A stretch of DNA of 6,729 nucleotides from Acidobacteriaceae bacterium UBA1795 (GCA_002314435.1 DCFV01000100.1:1-6729), one strand, 5' to 3'; shown: positions 1 through 5,622, numbered from the stretch's first letter. The notes: a model not told the origin generated them from the letters alone. Made by a program: numbers and translations.

Positions 1-134
1 GCCAAACCTGCGGCGCCGTGGCACATCTGACACTTCGACTTGTACAACTCCTGCCCGGACTGGCCGAAGCTCATGACACCAGCGAAGACAAACGCCATCG
101 CGAGCGCCGCATTGCGAAACTGACCTGCTGCCAT
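1..134 (-). CDS. Secreted class I cytochrome c, N-terminal part (runs off left edge)
   Basis: The 44 visible codons read inward from an ATG at 134-132 and continue past the left edge. Residues 1 to about 24 form a Sec signal peptide: a short basic start (R7), then a hydrophobic stretch ending in MSFG. The mature part begins QSGQELYKSKCQMCHG and has a heme c-binding CxxCH at residues 35-39 (C35, C38, H39). This is the usual opening of small single-domain class I c-type cytochromes, in which the motif lies close to the mature N-terminus. The start is supported by a Shine-Dalgarno AGGAG at 142-146, seven bases from the ATG. It lies 190 bp downstream of the barrel gene on the same strand, behind a probable terminator. 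A role as periplasmic electron shuttle to the decaheme/barrel unit is inference. The axial methionine, total length and any further heme sites cannot be seen. Confidence 0.85.
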   Translation of the reverse strand, partial: MAAGQFRNAALAMAFVFAGVMSFGQSGQELYKSKCQMCHGAAGL

Positions 135-141
135 TGATCCA

Positions 142-146
142 CTCCT
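142..146 (-). promoter_or_regulatory. Shine-Dalgarno of the class I cytochrome c gene
   Basis: The minus strand reads AGGAG followed by seven bases (TGGATCA) and then ATG. This is a near-ideal ribosome binding site and fixes the start of the cytochrome gene at 134. Confidence 0.7.
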
Positions 147-277
147 GAGGACTCCCCGGCCACAAGGGACGGGAATATCACAGAGGAGAACAGCTCAATG
201 GAAACAACTGGGCTGCGCTACTTCCCGCATCCCTCTGGTCGAAAATCCACCACGGTTAAAACAGCGGTTGGACTGCA

Positions 278-316
278 CTAAAAGAGGATGGGCGCGCTTA
301 CGATCTGCCCCCATCC
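278..316 (-). terminator. Probable rho-independent terminator after the barrel gene
   Basis: On the minus strand, 8 bases after the TAG stop of the MtrB-like gene (325-327), arms GGATGGG (316-310) and CCCATCC (292-286) pair perfectly over seven base pairs around a 17-base loop. They are followed directly by the T-rich tract TCTTTTAG (285-278). GC-rich stem plus T tract just behind a stop codon is the classic intrinsic terminator layout. The loop is longer than usual and the T tract is interrupted, so leakage is possible. If it works, it separates the decaheme-barrel transcript from the downstream cytochrome c gene. Confidence 0.55.
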
Positions 317-324
317 CCCGCGGA

Positions 325-2655
325 CTAAAACGCGTACTTCACACTCAGGCTAACTATGTCCCCATGATAGTCCCGGGACGCCGGACCGGCTGCACCCGCT
401 TCCCCGTAGCCATGGTGCTCCCAGTTGCCGTGCCAGGTCCACTGCGGCGCGACAGTCACCTGTAGGTCGGTGAAGGGCGAAACCGTGGTGGAGTTCAGAG
501 CGCCGGGCACCATGTTCGGATTGATCTCGTCTGCGCCGCCGCTTACGCTGTTCAGCCTTACGCCGCCGACAAACTTCACGATTCTCGCCGGTGCGTAGCT
601 GATCGATCCCGAGTAAAACGCGACCGGGGCATGGTAGTAGCCGTTGCCGAGGTAATAGCTGGCCGATCCGGTGTCAGGACTGTTCGTCACCGTGCAGGTG
701 CCGGAGTTGCTGGCTCCAGGCGGCAGAGGCGCTGACGCAGTCGCCGTGTAGACGTAGCACAGGTCGGTCACCGAGAACGTGTCGTCATGGGCCATGTTGA
801 AGTCCACGCCGACCGCCTCAATGGGTGCCACATGCGCGGCCACGCTAATGTTGCGACTGTGCTCCTGGTGATTTACCAGCGGGTCGCTGTTCTTTGCGCT
901 GTAATCGTTGCCGGCCACAGCCAGGTTGAACCACTTGTTCGGCGCATACGTAGCACGGCCCCGCAGGTGGAATATCTTGTCCGGAGCCTCGCGCGTATAC
1001 GTGTTGGTGGTGGTGGCGGAGTCTGAGTTCTTCGCCTCCATCTCCTCTAAGTTCACGTTGAGCCGGAAGACATGTGAGGGCTGTATCACCGCACCAAGCA
1101 GCAGCCAGTTCTGGTGCCAGTTGAGCGGATCGTCTTCGTCTTTGGCGATGCGGCGCGTGTTGAACCGCCACCCGCCTGAAAGCTTGAACTCAGGCATGAC
1201 TGTGAAGGTCGCCAGCACGGTGTTGCCCAGGTTCCTCTGGCCCAGGAATCCGGCGTCGGAGGTGGTGGTCGTGGTGGGTGTCAAACTGCTCAGCGGCGTA
1301 AGGGCAGTGGTGCCTGCGGCCGCGGAACCCGCCCAGTTCTCCACCGTCAGGCTGTTCGAGCTTGGCAGGCGGAAGTTCTGGAAGGTAATGACATCGGAAA
1401 TCGAAACGATCTTGTTCAGCTCGCCCTCGATGCTGTAGTCGGCATTCACGCTCACGCGCTTGTTGTGCGCGAGGCGGCCGTTACCCAGGGCACCCGAGTC
1501 AATCTCCTGCCGCTGGTAAGTGCGGCTCAGGAAACCAGTGAACGTCTCATTGAAACTGTTCACGTTGGTGATGCCACTGTTGTAGGTCACCCGCCCGTTC
1601 ATGCTCAGGCGATCCCAGTAGTGCGAAACAAAGCGCAACTGCTCGGTCGGAAAGCTGGTGCGGGTCGGCGCCGCCTGGCTCTGTACCGAGCTCGAACTGC
1701 ACTTCGGATTGGCGATCGTCCCTACCACCTCGATCACGCCGCCGCACTTGGCCGTCGACAACGTATTGATGCCCAGTGAAACCGGAGTTCCATCGGTCAG
1801 TTGATAATTGGCGCCAACCAGCGAGTATGGCGAGTCGCCCTTGTAGAGGACATAGAACTGGTCGTAGCTCAGAATGGTGCGCTTTGACAGCTTTACGTCC
1901 ACTCCGCCCGTATAGGTGTCGCTCGCGTTGCGGAACCCCTGCAGAACCTGGACGTCGCCACCCATGTGCACGGTACTGTAGGACGGCCCCTCGTGCGTGC
2001 CGTGGTTGTAGCCCACCCGGTAGTTGATCCTTGCGAGCGGCATCAGGGTCAGCACAGTGTCGGTGTTGCGCCGCACGGTGTTGAACAGATGGGGCGTCGA
2101 GGGCTCAGGAACAAGTGCCGTGGGCCCCAGCAACGAGTTGGCAAGCAGGTTGTAGTCAAAATAGTTCCGGTCGCGGCGGAAACTGCCCGCGAAATCGTAA
2201 AAACGCCCCTTGGACATGCGAAAGTACGACATGTCGTACGGGTCCCCGCCATAGCCGGCGCTCGACGTCGACAGCGTGTCGAAGAACGGCGTCTTGGACG
2301 GGTTGACCGAGTGCATTTCCAGGCTCTGGCCCATGATGCGCATGCCGGTGCTCTGGTTCACCATGGTTGCCCACATCGCCTGGCTACCGGTCTGGTTGGC
2401 CGTGATGCGACCGCCCATCTCCAGCGATTGGTGCACCAGGTAGCCGCCGACCACTTTATCGGCCGACGCTGCGGGCTTCTTCTCGGTCGCCTTCTTGGCG
2501 GGTTGGGCCGGCTTGGCCGGCGCAGGCTGATCCTGGGCTGTTGCAGCGGCCGCGCCGCCGATTGCCAGGAATGCCGCTAGGGTAAGGGCACAGGGCCGGA
2601 AGATGCCGGCCGGCGACCCACCCAGACGCTTCAACGAAAGTGTCTGATATGTCAT
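325..2655 (-). CDS. MtrB/PioB-family outer-membrane beta-barrel, partner of the decaheme cytochrome
   Basis: 776 residues. The signal peptide spans residues 1-40 (K9, R10, a hydrophobic stretch around 22-38, then ATA before QDQ). An Ala/Pro/Lys-rich linker follows at about 41-65. The rest alternates amphipathic strands with Gly/Ser/Asn/Thr-rich loops and ends SVKYAF, a terminal aromatic typical of barrels inserted by the BAM machinery. In Shewanella and Rhodopseudomonas, MtrB/PioB barrels (about 650-800 residues) sheath a periplasmic decaheme cytochrome so that electrons cross the outer membrane. The decaheme gene directly upstream makes the same role likely here. The N-terminal CXXC of Shewanella MtrB is absent; the mature protein instead has two cysteine pairs (C304/C319, C633/C654). 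The start at 2655 is preferred over one 60 bp upstream because AAGGGG lies six bases before it, the signal peptide begins there, and the longer form would overlap the decaheme gene. Family assignment rests on context and architecture more than sequence identity. Confidence 0.82.
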   Translation of the reverse strand: MTYQTLSLKRLGGSPAGIFRPCALTLAAFLAIGGAAAATAQDQPAPAKPAQPAKKATEKKPAASADKVVGGYLVHQSLEMGGRITANQTGSQAMWATMVNQSTGMRIMGQSLEMHSVNPSKTPFFDTLSTSSAGYGGDPYDMSYFRMSKGRFYDFAGSFRRDRNYFDYNLLANSLLGPTALVPEPSTPHLFNTVRRNTDTVLTLMPLARINYRVGYNHGTHEGPSYSTVHMGGDVQVLQGFRNASDTYTGGVDVKLSKRTILSYDQFYVLYKGDSPYSLVGANYQLTDGTPVSLGINTLSTAKCGGVIEVVGTIANPKCSSSSVQSQAAPTRTSFPTEQLRFVSHYWDRLSMNGRVTYNSGITNVNSFNETFTGFLSRTYQRQEIDSGALGNGRLAHNKRVSVNADYSIEGELNKIVSISDVITFQNFRLPSSNSLTVENWAGSAAAGTTALTPLSSLTPTTTTTSDAGFLGQRNLGNTVLATFTVMPEFKLSGGWRFNTRRIAKDEDDPLNWHQNWLLLGAVIQPSHVFRLNVNLEEMEAKNSDSATTTNTYTREAPDKIFHLRGRATYAPNKWFNLAVAGNDYSAKNSDPLVNHQEHSRNISVAAHVAPIEAVGVDFNMAHDDTFSVTDLCYVYTATASAPLPPGASNSGTCTVTNSPDTGSASYYLGNGYYHAPVAFYSGSISYAPARIVKFVGGVRLNSVSGGADEINPNMVPGALNSTTVSPFTDLQVTVAPQWTWHGNWEHHGYGEAGAAGPASRDYHGDIVSLSVKYAF

Positions 2656-2665
2656 CGTTCGCCCC
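2656..2665 (-). promoter_or_regulatory. Shine-Dalgarno overlapping upstream stop (translational coupling)
   Basis: The minus strand reads TAA (stop of the decaheme gene, 2668-2666), then GGGGCGAACG, then ATG at 2655. The ribosome binding sequence AAGGGG therefore shares its two As with the stop codon. A terminating ribosome can re-initiate on the barrel gene, which would tie the amounts of cytochrome and barrel together. The overlap is seen; coupling is inferred. Confidence 0.6.
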
Positions 2666-3649
2666 TTACTCCGTGGAATTAAAGAAATACTGACTGGTGT
2701 TCGATCCGTGAACACTGGTATGGCAGATTGTGCACGCCTGGTACTGCGCCGCCTGGTTGTGGAAGGTCGGTATCGGCCCGGTGGTGAAATTGGGCGACGG
2801 CGAATGGCACTGCATGCAAAGCGTGTTCACGTCGGCGCGGTTCAGCAGGCGCGGGTTGGGAGTGCCGTGCGGCGAGTGGCAGGCGGTGCATCCCTCTGTC
2901 CTGACCACAGCGTGCTCATACACGAACGGACCGGCCGTCTCCGTGTGGCATTTGGTGCAGACCGCATCCTGCTGCGCAGAGCTCTTCAGGGCCTTTTGCC
3001 CGTAAGTTCCGTGCGGGTTGTGGCAATCCGTGCACTTCATCAGGCCCTCGTCCACCTTGTGGTGGAAGGGCATGGAGAACTGCGGCTTCACATCGGTATG
3101 GCACTGATAGCACAGCTGCGGCTGTTCGGCCCTGAGCAGGTGCTCGGCCGTCTCGCTCTTATGCACGCTGTGGCAGGCAACGCAGCTCACATTGCCTTCG
3201 CCATGGGCCGAACGCTCAAAGTTGGCATGCTCGCCCTGGTGACAACCCAGGCACTTCGCATCCACTTCCTTGGCCGTGGCTTTGGCGGGATTGAAGATCT
3301 TGGCTGCGTCGCCTCCGCCATCTACGTGGTCTTTGCCCGGCCCGTGGCAGCCTTCGCAGGTCACGCCGTTCTTGCCGTGCATTTCTGCCATCTTGGCGTG
3401 GGGGTTGGTCGCAAACCCCTTGGCTACCTCTTCATGGCACGTTGCACAGGTCTCCGAGCCGACAAACTGACTCGGATCGGCCTGCTTGGCCTCACTGGCA
3501 CCTGGCTTCCCCCCTTCTGCGGGGGAAGCCTTGACGATGGCACAGGCCATCGCAGTACTAATTAACAAAGTAAGGAATACGCGCAGTCCCGAATTTCTGA
3601 CCGGAACCGCAGACGACAGCATTCGCGCAACTAACCTATTTTTTGGCAT
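2666..3649 (-). CDS. DmsE/MtrA-family decaheme c-type cytochrome
   Basis: 327 residues with exactly ten CxxCH heme-binding motifs, at residues 68, 98, 133, 156, 180, 206, 231, 254, 278 and 306. Extra histidines between them (for example in NPHAKM, GEHANF, PFHHK, NPHGT, TSVHGS) suit bis-histidine ligation. Heme count and length match Shewanella MtrA and DmsE (about 330 residues), periplasmic wires plugged into an MtrB barrel. A signal peptide covers about residues 1-41, with basic residues K3, R5, R9, R18 and R23, a hydrophobic core at 22-39 and a VKA cleavage site. The ATG at 3649 is preferred; an in-frame TTG at 3673 and an ATG at 3622 are alternatives, and none has a strong Shine-Dalgarno (AAAGG lies 11 bases upstream of 3649). 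The barrel gene follows 10 bp downstream. Donor and terminal acceptor (metal oxide, DMSO or a partner cell) cannot be read from the sequence. Confidence 0.93.
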   Translation of the reverse strand: MPKNRLVARMLSSAVPVRNSGLRVFLTLLISTAMACAIVKASPAEGGKPGASEAKQADPSQFVGSETCATCHEEVAKGFATNPHAKMAEMHGKNGVTCEGCHGPGKDHVDGGGDAAKIFNPAKATAKEVDAKCLGCHQGEHANFERSAHGEGNVSCVACHSVHKSETAEHLLRAEQPQLCYQCHTDVKPQFSMPFHHKVDEGLMKCTDCHNPHGTYGQKALKSSAQQDAVCTKCHTETAGPFVYEHAVVRTEGCTACHSPHGTPNPRLLNRADVNTLCMQCHSPSPNFTTGPIPTFHNQAAQYQACTICHTSVHGSNTSQYFFNSTE

Positions 3650-3800
3650 CCAAGAACCAACCTTTGCTTCCAATAGGGCCCCACTGACAGGTTGGATGGC
3701 CTCGCCGTCTATTGCACCGGCTGAAAGATCTCACCCACTCAACAGTTACCCGGATTCCATATCGGCGCGATCTGTGCGGAGCGTCACCTTACAGTAGGAA

Positions 3801-3806
3801 ATGGTA
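3801..3806 (-). promoter_or_regulatory. Possible -10 element of the decaheme operon promoter
   Basis: The minus strand reads TACCAT here, four of six matches to TATAAT. It would place transcription start near 3794, putting the GTGA-N6-TCAC site at 3829-3844 about 42 bases upstream. That is the position at which CRP and FNR activate class II promoters, where the activator replaces a good -35 element, and no clear -35 box is seen. The match is weak and the call depends on the geometry. Confidence 0.25.
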
Positions 3807-3828
3807 CGGCCTACCCATACCCCCATAC

Positions 3829-3844
3829 GGTGACGTCCATCACT
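3829..3844. promoter_or_regulatory. Crp-type operator, site 1 (decaheme side)
   Basis: The sequence GGTGACGTCCATCACT contains a perfect GTGA-N6-TCAC palindrome, the core and spacing of the E. coli CRP site (TGTGA-N6-TCACA). It lies about 187 bp upstream of the decaheme start. The regulator encoded at the other end of this region has the CRP recognition residues R, E and R expected to read GTGA. A second copy with 12 of 14 core bases identical lies at 3998-4013. Palindrome and repetition are seen; binding is inferred. Confidence 0.65.
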
Positions 3845-3864
3845 CACTGCCGGGTCCAAGCGAC

Positions 3865-3896
3865 TGAATCCAGCTGTTTCATTCTAGGTGGATTCA
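3865..3896. repeat. 8-bp inverted repeat between the two operators
   Basis: TGAATCCA (3865-3872) and TGGATTCA (3889-3896) are perfect inverted arms around 16 bases. The centre-to-centre distance of the arms is 24 bp, somewhat over two helical turns. No T tract follows on either strand, so a terminator is unlikely. It could be an operator for another dimeric regulator, or an RNA hairpin if it is transcribed. Confidence 0.4.
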
Positions 3897-3997
3897 AGCC
3901 AACTTCAGAAATTTGTTGCAGGATCAAGTTTGCCCTAATTCCCACCCCGGAACTCACTTTTTGATCAGATGCAGGGCGGCGCCAATCCATCATGACC

Positions 3998-4013
3998 CGT
4001 GAGGCCCATCACA
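3998..4013. promoter_or_regulatory. Crp-type operator, site 2 (regulator side)
   Basis: CGTGAGGCCCATCACA contains a second perfect GTGA-N6-TCAC palindrome, in the same orientation as site 1 and sharing CCA at the right of the spacer. It lies about 168 bp upstream of the regulator's ATG, so it suits autoregulation. The centres of the two sites are 169 bp apart, close to sixteen helical turns, which would also allow looping between regulator dimers. Confidence 0.65.
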
Positions 4014-4160
4014 TCTTTCAACCGCGCCATTCGGGGAAACTGACTGCGAGCAATCGTGTCAAGCATGCAGGACCGGAGCTTGGTTACCTCGGAAAGCGCC
4101 GCGGATCCTTAAATCGGCGAGATTGGCCCGGGGTCGCGCTCTCATCATCGGCGGGGGGGC

Positions 4161-4164
4161 AGGG
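4161..4164 (+). promoter_or_regulatory. Shine-Dalgarno of the Crp/Fnr regulator gene
   Basis: AGGG lies nine bases upstream of the ATG at 4174, at the end of a G-rich run. It is a moderate ribosome binding site and the best candidate near this start. Confidence 0.4.
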
Positions 4165-4173
4165 TAAAAGACC

Positions 4174-4926
4174 ATGGCGAACGACGAAGCACCGGCTGGA
4201 ATCTTAAAGCGTCAACGCAGCGCAGCCCGGCAGGGACCCCTTGGGTGTGCAGCCTGCGGCAGCCGTCGGCCCGGCTGGTTCTGCTCGCTCGGCAACTCCG
4301 TTCTGGCCGATCTGGAGCTGGTCACCAGCACCATATCGCTGCCCGCCCAGGCCAGTCTGTTTACCCAGGGCGAAGACGCTCGCTGCCTCTACCTGATCTG
4401 CAATGGTTACCTCAAGCTCACCACCGGTCGCCCCCAGGACCGCCAGATGATCGTCCGCGTGGCTGGCCCCGGCTCCATGCTGGGCCTCTACGCAGTGCTA
4501 TCGCACGGCGTCTACGAGGTTTCGGCCGAATCTCTCACCCCGGCCCAGTTGCGGCCCGTCGAGCGCGATCGCTTCCTCAACTTCCTTCGCAGCCACAAAG
4601 AAGCCCAGATGCGCGCCGTCCAATGCATTTGCCAGGAGTACCGTTTCGCCCTGCAGGACGCCTGCCGAATCGCGCTGGCTGAAACCGTAGCTGCACGGCT
4701 GGCACGGCTGCTGCTCGAGCTATCGCACCAGATTGGCGAACAGACGGACAGCGGAGCATTCCACTTCCCGCTCCTGCTGACCCATGAGGAGATGGCTTCC
4801 ATGGCCTGCACCACGCGCGAAACCGTCACCCGCACGCTCGGCCAGTTCCGCAAGGAAGGCTGGATCTCGATTGAGGACTCGCAGGTGACTGTCAACGCAG
4901 CTGACCACCTTCAGGCGCTCATCTAG
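4174..4926 (+). CDS. Crp/Fnr-family transcription regulator with N-terminal cysteine cluster
   Basis: 250 residues, the normal family length. An N-terminal segment has C25, C28 and C37 (CAACG then WFC), resembling the FNR iron-sulfur ligand region. A cyclic-nucleotide-type beta-roll follows at about 45-135, then a long dimer helix (about 137-185) and a winged helix-turn-helix (about 200-245). The recognition helix reads TTRETVTRTLGQF: R215, E216 and R220 match CRP R180, E181 and R185, which read GTGA. The cAMP-contacting Arg-Ser of CRP is missing from the matching stretch (around GVYEVSAES, 112-120), so a cAMP sensor is unlikely. FNR's fourth ligand (C122) has no clear counterpart, though C71, C76, C151, C153 and C164 exist. 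Redox, oxygen or metal sensing is inferred. Divergence from the decaheme operon and two matching operators between them suggest it controls that operon and itself. Confidence 0.92.
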   Translation: MANDEAPAGILKRQRSAARQGPLGCAACGSRRPGWFCSLGNSVLADLELVTSTISLPAQASLFTQGEDARCLYLICNGYLKLTTGRPQDRQMIVRVAGPGSMLGLYAVLSHGVYEVSAESLTPAQLRPVERDRFLNFLRSHKEAQMRAVQCICQEYRFALQDACRIALAETVAARLARLLLELSHQIGEQTDSGAFHFPLLLTHEEMASMACTTRETVTRTLGQFRKEGWISIEDSQVTVNAADHLQALI

Positions 4927-4944
4927 GACCGCTCACACGAACCC

Positions 4945-4963
4945 GAACGGATCTATCCGCTTC
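4945..4963 (+). other. Small hairpin after the regulator gene
   Basis: Beginning 18 bases after the stop of the regulator, GAACGGA and TCCGCTTC can pair around TCTA with one bulged C. No T tract follows, so it is at best a weak or factor-dependent transcription end or an mRNA 3' stabiliser. Confidence 0.25.
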
Positions 4964-5023
4964 CGCCTCTGCGCGTCCCTGCGTCCAAGAGCTATGATCG
5001 GGAGTGGGAGTTCTCGTTACGCT

Positions 5024-5596
5024 ATGATCCGTGCTCTGCCCTGTTTGGCTGTTTTCCTTTTCTCCAGCATTGCCTTCGCGCAGGATCCGGCCGCTCCGGC
5101 CACATCGGCTGCGCCCGCCGCTGCACCCGTGACCCTGACCGCCTCGCCTGAGATCGCGACGTTCCAGAAGCTTGAAGATTCCTGGGACACTGCCATCAAC
5201 ATGCGCGACCAGTACGGGCTGGAACTGGTGCTCTCGCCCCTGTTTATGGACGTGGCGGCCAGCGGCGACATCACCACCCGCAACCAGCAGGTGGCCAGCC
5301 TGGTGGCGGGCGACGACAAAACCATGCATTTGGACCAAAAGGTCATCACCGTTCGTCTGCTGGGTGATATCGCCGTAGCCAATGGCACATATCTGCTGCA
5401 CCACAAAACCGCCACCGGCCAAGCCGACGAAAAGGGCGTATTCACCCACGTCTTTGAGAAGGTCCGCGGCGGCTGGGTCTGCATCAACTCGCAACGCACC
5501 GCAGTGAAGCAGGAGACACCCGGCAAGAACAAGAAGGGATCCACGGCGGAGGAGCCGTTCCACATCCCCTTCTTTTCGAAAGACAGCAAGAACTAA
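5024..5596 (+). CDS. Secreted NTF2-like (DUF4440/SnoaL-type) protein
   Basis: 190 residues from the ATG at 5024. A signal peptide (MIRALPCLAVFLFSSIAFA, cleaved before QD) and an Ala/Pro-rich linker to about residue 40 precede a compact domain of about 110 residues. This follows the NTF2-like pattern: a first helix with LEDSWDTAINMRD, a phrase of the FMDVAASGDITT type, then paired strands ending in FEKVRGGWVCINSQRT. The C-terminal tail is Lys/Ser-rich. DUF4440-type proteins form small conical barrels that may be enzymes or ligand-binding units; no catalytic residues can be assigned. An in-frame ATG at 4994 would add ten residues. I prefer 5024 because the signal peptide begins there, although GGGAG (5006-5010) is 13 bases away, longer than ideal. 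It follows the regulator by 97 bp on the same strand, so cotranscription is possible but unproven. Confidence 0.78.
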   Translation: MIRALPCLAVFLFSSIAFAQDPAAPATSAAPAAAPVTLTASPEIATFQKLEDSWDTAINMRDQYGLELVLSPLFMDVAASGDITTRNQQVASLVAGDDKTMHLDQKVITVRLLGDIAVANGTYLLHHKTATGQADEKGVFTHVFEKVRGGWVCINSQRTAVKQETPGKNKKGSTAEEPFHIPFFSKDSKN

Positions 5597-5608
5597 GACT
5601 TTGGTTAA

Positions 5609-5620
5609 CGGGCGCGCCCG
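5609..5620. repeat. 12-bp GC palindrome between convergent genes
   Basis: CGGGCGCGCCCG is a perfect palindrome in the 26-bp gap between the stops of the NTF2-like gene (5596) and mnmG (5623). No T tract follows on either strand. Its GGCGCGCC core recurs 21 bp away at 5632-5639, inside the end of mnmG. It could help end both transcripts, but a palindrome without loop bases is a poor terminator hairpin. Confidence 0.35.
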
Positions 5621-5622
5621 CT

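Larger units (their letters stand above)
3650..4173. other. Divergent intergenic region with regulatory sites, no gene
   Basis: This 524-bp gap lies between the divergent starts of the decaheme cytochrome (minus) and the Crp/Fnr regulator (plus). I see no credible gene: the one longer plus-strand frame, from 3992, runs out of frame into the regulator. It holds two GTGA-N6-TCAC palindromes, an 8-bp inverted repeat (3865-3896), a degenerate third palindrome near 3773-3788, and a short CCCATAC direct repeat (3814-3820 and 3822-3828). The stretch is less GC-rich around 3860-3970 than the flanking genes, as expected for promoter DNA. Confidence 0.75.

Noticed and set aside
1966..2580. Plus-strand reading frame (204 codons) opposite the barrel N-terminal region
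   Set aside because: Low-complexity Arg/His/Val/Gly translation with no recognisable domain, antisense to a strand with a signal peptide and barrel pattern.
2708..3565. Long plus-strand reading frame (285 codons) antisense to the decaheme cytochrome
   Set aside because: It mirrors the heme-motif coding strand; its translation is Arg/Val/Ala-rich with no domain, and the ten CxxCH motifs prove that the minus strand is coding.
2668..3649. Lipoprotein signal in the decaheme cytochrome (STAMAC, C36)
   Set aside because: The residues before the cysteine (A-M-A) do not fit the usual lipobox, which needs Leu or a similar residue at -3. Ordinary signal peptidase cleavage after VKA fits better.
3913..3974. 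FNR-like half-sites: TTGTT-N5-ATCAA at 3913-3927 and TTGAT at 3961-3965
   Set aside because: The first has a five-base rather than four-base spacer and a mismatch, and the second has no partner half. The local regulator's helix also predicts GTGA, not TTGAT.
3992..4207. Plus-strand frame of 71 codons in the divergent intergenic region
   Set aside because: It is in a different frame from the regulator and overlaps its start, its ATG lies next to the operator palindrome, and there is no supporting ribosome site or recognisable sequence.
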